A program made the position numbers and the translations under genes. The notes beneath the pieces were generated by a model. That model saw only the letters and a list, made by a program, of their open reading frames with translations, was not told the origin of the DNA and searched no databases. DNA of 64,000 bases from Ceratobasidium sp. AG-K (taxonomy: Eukaryota > Basidiomycota > Agaricomycetes > Cantharellales > Ceratobasidiaceae). The stretch is taken from the NCBI GenBank assembly GCA_037039685.1, contig JAWNGF010000001.1, positions 9,114,001 to 9,178,000 on the forward strand, read 5' to 3'. Below, piece by piece: positions 60,039 to 64,000 of the stretch (position 1 is its first letter; every line of letters starts with the position of its first letter).

Positions 60039-61381
60039 CTAAACGGGAAAATCGACCACTCGTACTGGGACACAATGGGTTGGCATTTTAGACCACTTAT
60101 TAGGAAGTTTGGGAAAGTAAAAGACTCGAGCAATCTTGGGATCCGAGTACATGTCCCGCTGCTCGGACAAGGAATGTTCCGCGTTAGTGATTTTCCCGCG
60201 TGATTTCCTCGTTTTAGTCGGTGGCTTGTATTCGCCAGCGGCGCGTAATGCCTTCTGAGCAAGATCAACCAAATGATCTACATCCGACCTTCCCTCTTCG
60301 CAGTGGATTTCCAATATACGAAGCGCTGGGAAACCAGAGCAGGCTTGAATGACAATTTCATGCTATGATAATAGATTGAGTTATCGAGTTCGTATTCGGC
60401 GACAGCGGCTTTGTACCTCTTTTAACCCCGTTTTAATGCGGATACATCTCAACCGAGGGGCCGCCTTAATAAACCCTAGATAATTCAATATCAATCAACA
60501 ACGGCACCCCGGATACGTGAATGAACTATACATACGCTTTATCATGGTTGGACCGGGTATGATATCCCGAACGACTTCAAGCTTGCTGCATCCTGCATGG
60601 GCCAACGCATCCAATAATCTTCCACCATCGTCTTCATTACACGTCACGTCTTCAACCGAAGGGCAGCAACGCAGAATTTCATGCGCACAAGTTGGCATGA
60701 TGACCTTTCGAATCGTTGGAAAGATGCTTCCTTCAAAAGCGGTTTTCAAGACTCCTGTTATCGCCGAATGAGCGTGAGGAATTTCGATGGTGTGGACGTT
60801 AGGCAAGGCCCGAAGTACTTCTACAAAAGGGGGTAGAACAGTGGCGGTCTGATATCGAGTGATTGATACTGTGACCACCCTGGTGTCTTGCAATCAGCAA
60901 TACTAGATTATCGACGCTGAGAACCTCTATCCCACTTAACATAAGGCCACAGCTCCGGACTCTCAAGCATCCCTCTGCTCTTCCGTCCCAGGGCTTTCCC
61001 GAGGGTCCGAAACCAACTTGCGTCGTCGGCAGCCAAGCAGACATGAAAGCATTCCCAGAGGAACGGCAAATAAATCTTCCTAGCAAGTCGACAAGTCTGG
61101 GAGAGCGCTCGCAAGGCCACGAATCTCACGTAGAAATTGGGCGAGCCGTATTTGTTGACAACATAAGGATTCGCCAAAATATGTTCCAGTTGTATTTCCG
61201 GAAAATACGCTAAAAGCATGAGTATCAGCTCGTGAGGGAGAGACAATAACCCCTTTCTGTTTTGTTCCGTTGAGCCCGGGGCCTGTTTATCAGAAGGGAT
61301 ATTTTCCCGATTGACAGATGTAGCCCCATTCGTGCTTTCAGCCTGAGATTTCTTCACCCTTTTCTTGGGATTTGAAGGCAT
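60039..61381 (-). CDS. F-box-like domain protein
   Basis: Four exons (60936-61381, 60536-60879, 60417-60476, 60039-60343) close in phase to 384 aa. After a Lys/Ser-rich start comes an F-box-like helix-turn segment, KGLLSLPHELILMLLAYFPE, then ALSQTCRLARKIYLPFLWE, followed by a region like leucine-rich repeats (LRALPNVHTIEIPHAHS, ILRCCPSVEDVTC, ALRILEIHCEEG). Such proteins usually recruit targets to an SCF ubiquitin ligase; large expanded families are common in these fungi. The target is unknown. A decayed paralogue lies 850 bp upstream. Confidence 0.8.
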
Positions 61382-62228
61382 AAGAGAATTGTAGAAATGA
61401 TACAAGGTGGTTGACGTGGGGACAAGGTTAGCTTGGCCGTAATGTCCCAAGGGCGTCCAACTCCGTCGGTGATATTGGTGGCTGGGGATGTGTGCCGGGA
61501 CCCGGCCATAACACCCGTAAATACACAAACAAAACGCGCTTAGTTGATTGCTAACGATTTGTCATGTTAGAGTAGATTCTGGCCCATAAACTTGCTAGCT
61601 GCTACCCTGTCGGCATGGGTTAGTTATAAAAAAACAAAGCTAGAAGCAATTAGAGACTGCCCCGGGTTCTGAATCCTGAGGTCGCGCACACCGTTTCCTT
61701 CCAACAGCCGCAAACCCCACAAAGCCGAACGAGCATTTCTCGACACACAGGGCCTCGTACAGATAGAACTAATTGTATGCGCCTCTATTAGAGCTTCCGC
61801 TGCTTAAGCTAGACATTACTTTCAGAGCTTTGAAAATTTAAGCGAAGGTCGTGGCGCTGTACCACTCTTTAATATGAACTGACAGGATCTATATAGCCAA
61901 GCAGCAAAAATACGGCACTCTTAGGAATAATATCTACCGGTAATTGGGGCACGGGTTTACGATATTCAGTTTTATATACGGTTGCTGAGGGATTGGGCGT
62001 GCAATGCCGAGAATTGGTACAAAGAATAGGTGAATCATACCACGACTAGTAGAACCAGTGTCAAGTCGCGTACGGAGCCAGCACCAACGCATCTGGCCTA
62101 ATAACACTACTCCGGCTTTATATTTGATCAGATGCGTGCCAATTAACTAAATAGAACGTGGATAAAACCTATTACACAATGGTAAGAATAAGATTGGTAG
62201 AAATACTCTCCCAGAGAGACTAAACGCC
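61382..62228. other. Intergenic, no gene seen
   Basis: About 850 bp with no supported ORF, between the F-box gene start and the 3' end of its broken paralogue. Confidence 0.5.
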
Positions 62229-63642
62229 TTAGTTTGGGGCCACAGGACCCTCCACTACTTTCTCTGGGCGGCGGTCGTGGGGAAACCCACGTGCATAATT
62301 TTGCGGGGTGGGGAATGTTGGGACGCGCACTACCTGAGGGTTAGTCTGCAAATCCTGTAGCTCCGATACCTGCGCGTCTGCGTTCGAGTTTCCACCGCGC
62401 CTTTTCTTGGACTTATTAGAAGACGATTTGGAACGTGCACAGGTCTGAAGTGCTACACTAGCAAGCTTCACTAGGTTGCTATCAACTCCACAGTCGAGCT
62501 CTATCACCCGAAGTGTGGGGAAGGCACAGCATACTTCGATGGACTCCGTCGCCTGGAGATACGTTAGTAAACGCTCCTCGAGTTCCTTGATATAGTAGCT
62601 AACCACATCCCCATATTCAGTCTTTATCCGGATATCCTAGGTGGTGGGTTCTTTTTGCTCAGACCTAGGAGAGATACAAGTTTCAATATTAAGAGACGGG
62701 TAAACATTACAAGAAACGGACGGACGTTTTAAAAGCACTTGTCCAGGCGCAATACCTATAAGGACCTCAAGTTTGGTACATCCGCCTTTTGCCAGCGCTC
62801 TAACAAGTCTCCCCCCACTGTCCTCGACGCAAGCAACCTCACGGATATTTGGGCAACAGCGCAGAACCTTGTGTGCTCAGCTCGGCAGGACAATCTGCTG
62901 AATGCTTGGGAAGACGTTCCCTCGAATGCCGTTTTAATAGCGGCGGTCATCGCCGAACGAGCATGTGGGATCTCGAGGGTATGTACGTTTGGCAGAGAAC
63001 GAAGCAGCTCAACGAATGGGGGAAGCAATGCAGCGGGCTGAAACCGGGTAAGTGTGACCTTTATCACTCTGTAATTGTGTCATTGGCCCGTGCCTAGTTA
63101 ATAATGGTATAACCCACTTAACATAATGCCATAGATGTCTGCTATTCAAAGGGCCTTTGCTCTTTCTTTCCATCGCCTTATTGAAATGTATATAAAAGCG
63201 ATAAGAGAAATGTTATAAACGAGTGACTATATACAAAGAGAAGAGAGAGAGAATGAGGATGAGGATGAGAACGGCGCACGGAGCGCGCCTTATATACCCT
63301 ACGGTTAAGCGTCGAGTATATGCTAGTACCTACTACGCTTTGCTCGATTGCTATCGCTCGTAGGTACTGGTAAGTTCTCGTACATTCGTTATGTATATAC
63401 ATTGGGTAATTATCTATTTCAACACGCCTAACACTATGTTCTTTGGTTATCCTCGGGCAGCAAGACAGCACAATCGAGATAGTCTCCTCCCAAAGTGAGA
63501 GTAGACCTTTTCTGCTGGTACTCGGGGTGGATACGAGGGCCACAGCTTCGTTTGGTGGTTCGTGCTCGAGCTCTGACCGGGGACTGGGATTCCTTTTGGG
63601 TGCTGCTGCCCTTTTTGCGCATTTCCTAGACTTCGGGGGCAT
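62229..63642 (-). pseudogene. Broken paralogue of the F-box-like gene
   Basis: The start at 63642 gives a short basic N-terminus and KGLLSLWEE, but most of the F-box region after it has been replaced or lost. Downstream, TLTRFQPAALLPPFVELLR and the NVHTLEIPHARS block match the intact gene. There the frame shifts right after TAFEG. In the correct frame a TGA (about 62870) replaces the Cys of the SCAHKVLRCCP equivalent. A later part keeps FPTLRVIELDCG. These lesions make a working product unlikely. Confidence 0.8.
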
Positions 63643-64000
63643 TATGGATGCCGATGAACTTAGGCGGTTGTTGGCTCGTGATCACTGATGCTTGGAGTTG
63701 AGAAAACGGCGTCAAGCTCGACCCGTGGCTAAATGAATGGATCACGTGCAAATGCCAGGCGAATGTAGCGCAAGCACCAAACTCGATATAGTCTACTGGG
63801 TCTATCAAGGAGACAACCAATGAGATGTGGAAACTGCAGATCATTGTTCAAGTTATGTTATTTAGTAACTAGCCAACAAGTCCGACCAAGGGCCTCACAA
63901 GCAGTACAATCGCATACTGTACCCGCAAGTGACAAAGCGCCGCTTAGATAATGCTGAATCAGCCTGTCAAAGGGGGGGTTAAAGCGCCCGGGGGCCCGAA
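63643..64000. other. Right edge, no gene seen
   Basis: Mixed sequence ending in a G/C-rich run. Nothing recognisable. Confidence 0.4.

Overview
The window is nuclear DNA of a filamentous basidiomycete, most likely Rhizoctonia/Ceratobasidium (Agaricomycetes). Genes carry many 42-86 bp introns. The accessory genes are large NACHT-WD40 proteins and TPR-CHAT proteins, and the housekeeping genes (complex I 51-kDa subunit, separase, Sec62, condensin subunit 1) are eukaryotic. The genus is inferred from gene style only. All gene models below were spliced by hand and checked for reading phase.

Layout. 1-6.5 kb: three nested LTR retrotransposons. A minus-strand gag element sits inside the integrase of a chromodomain element, which sits inside an old, CpG-depleted gag-pol copy. 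7.0-26.8 kb: two large minus-strand STAND/NLR-type genes, NLR1 (7370-13049, 1740 aa) and NLR2 (21577-26787, 1554 aa). Each has a C2-like N-terminus, a helical region, NACHT, 14 WD40 repeats and a conserved C-terminal tail exon. Between them, a pogo-like DNA transposon is nested in an element with ~345-bp inverted repeats. Decayed pieces of a phosphatidylinositol-phosphate kinase gene lie beside both NLRs, and the intact kinase gene is at 27.3-29.5 kb. 29.65-31.46 kb: NDUFV1, divergent from the kinase. 32.4-44.4 kb: two plus-strand TPR-CHAT protease genes flanking a broken WD40 gene. 45.5-59.8 kb: separase, SEC62 and condensin subunit 1, all minus. 60.0-63.6 kb: an F-box-like gene and a decayed paralogue.

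How it may work together. The 7-44 kb interval looks like a birth-and-death cluster of recognition and cell-death-type genes inserted next to conserved chromosome-segregation and mitochondrial genes. In established systems, NACHT-WD40 proteins control fungal non-self recognition, and CHAT domains are caspase/separase-like proteases that can be executed downstream of sensors. That the NLRs and the TPR-CHAT proteins here form one pathway is inference from clustering only. The kinase-NLR unit appears to have been duplicated in tandem, leaving kinase remnants beside each NLR.
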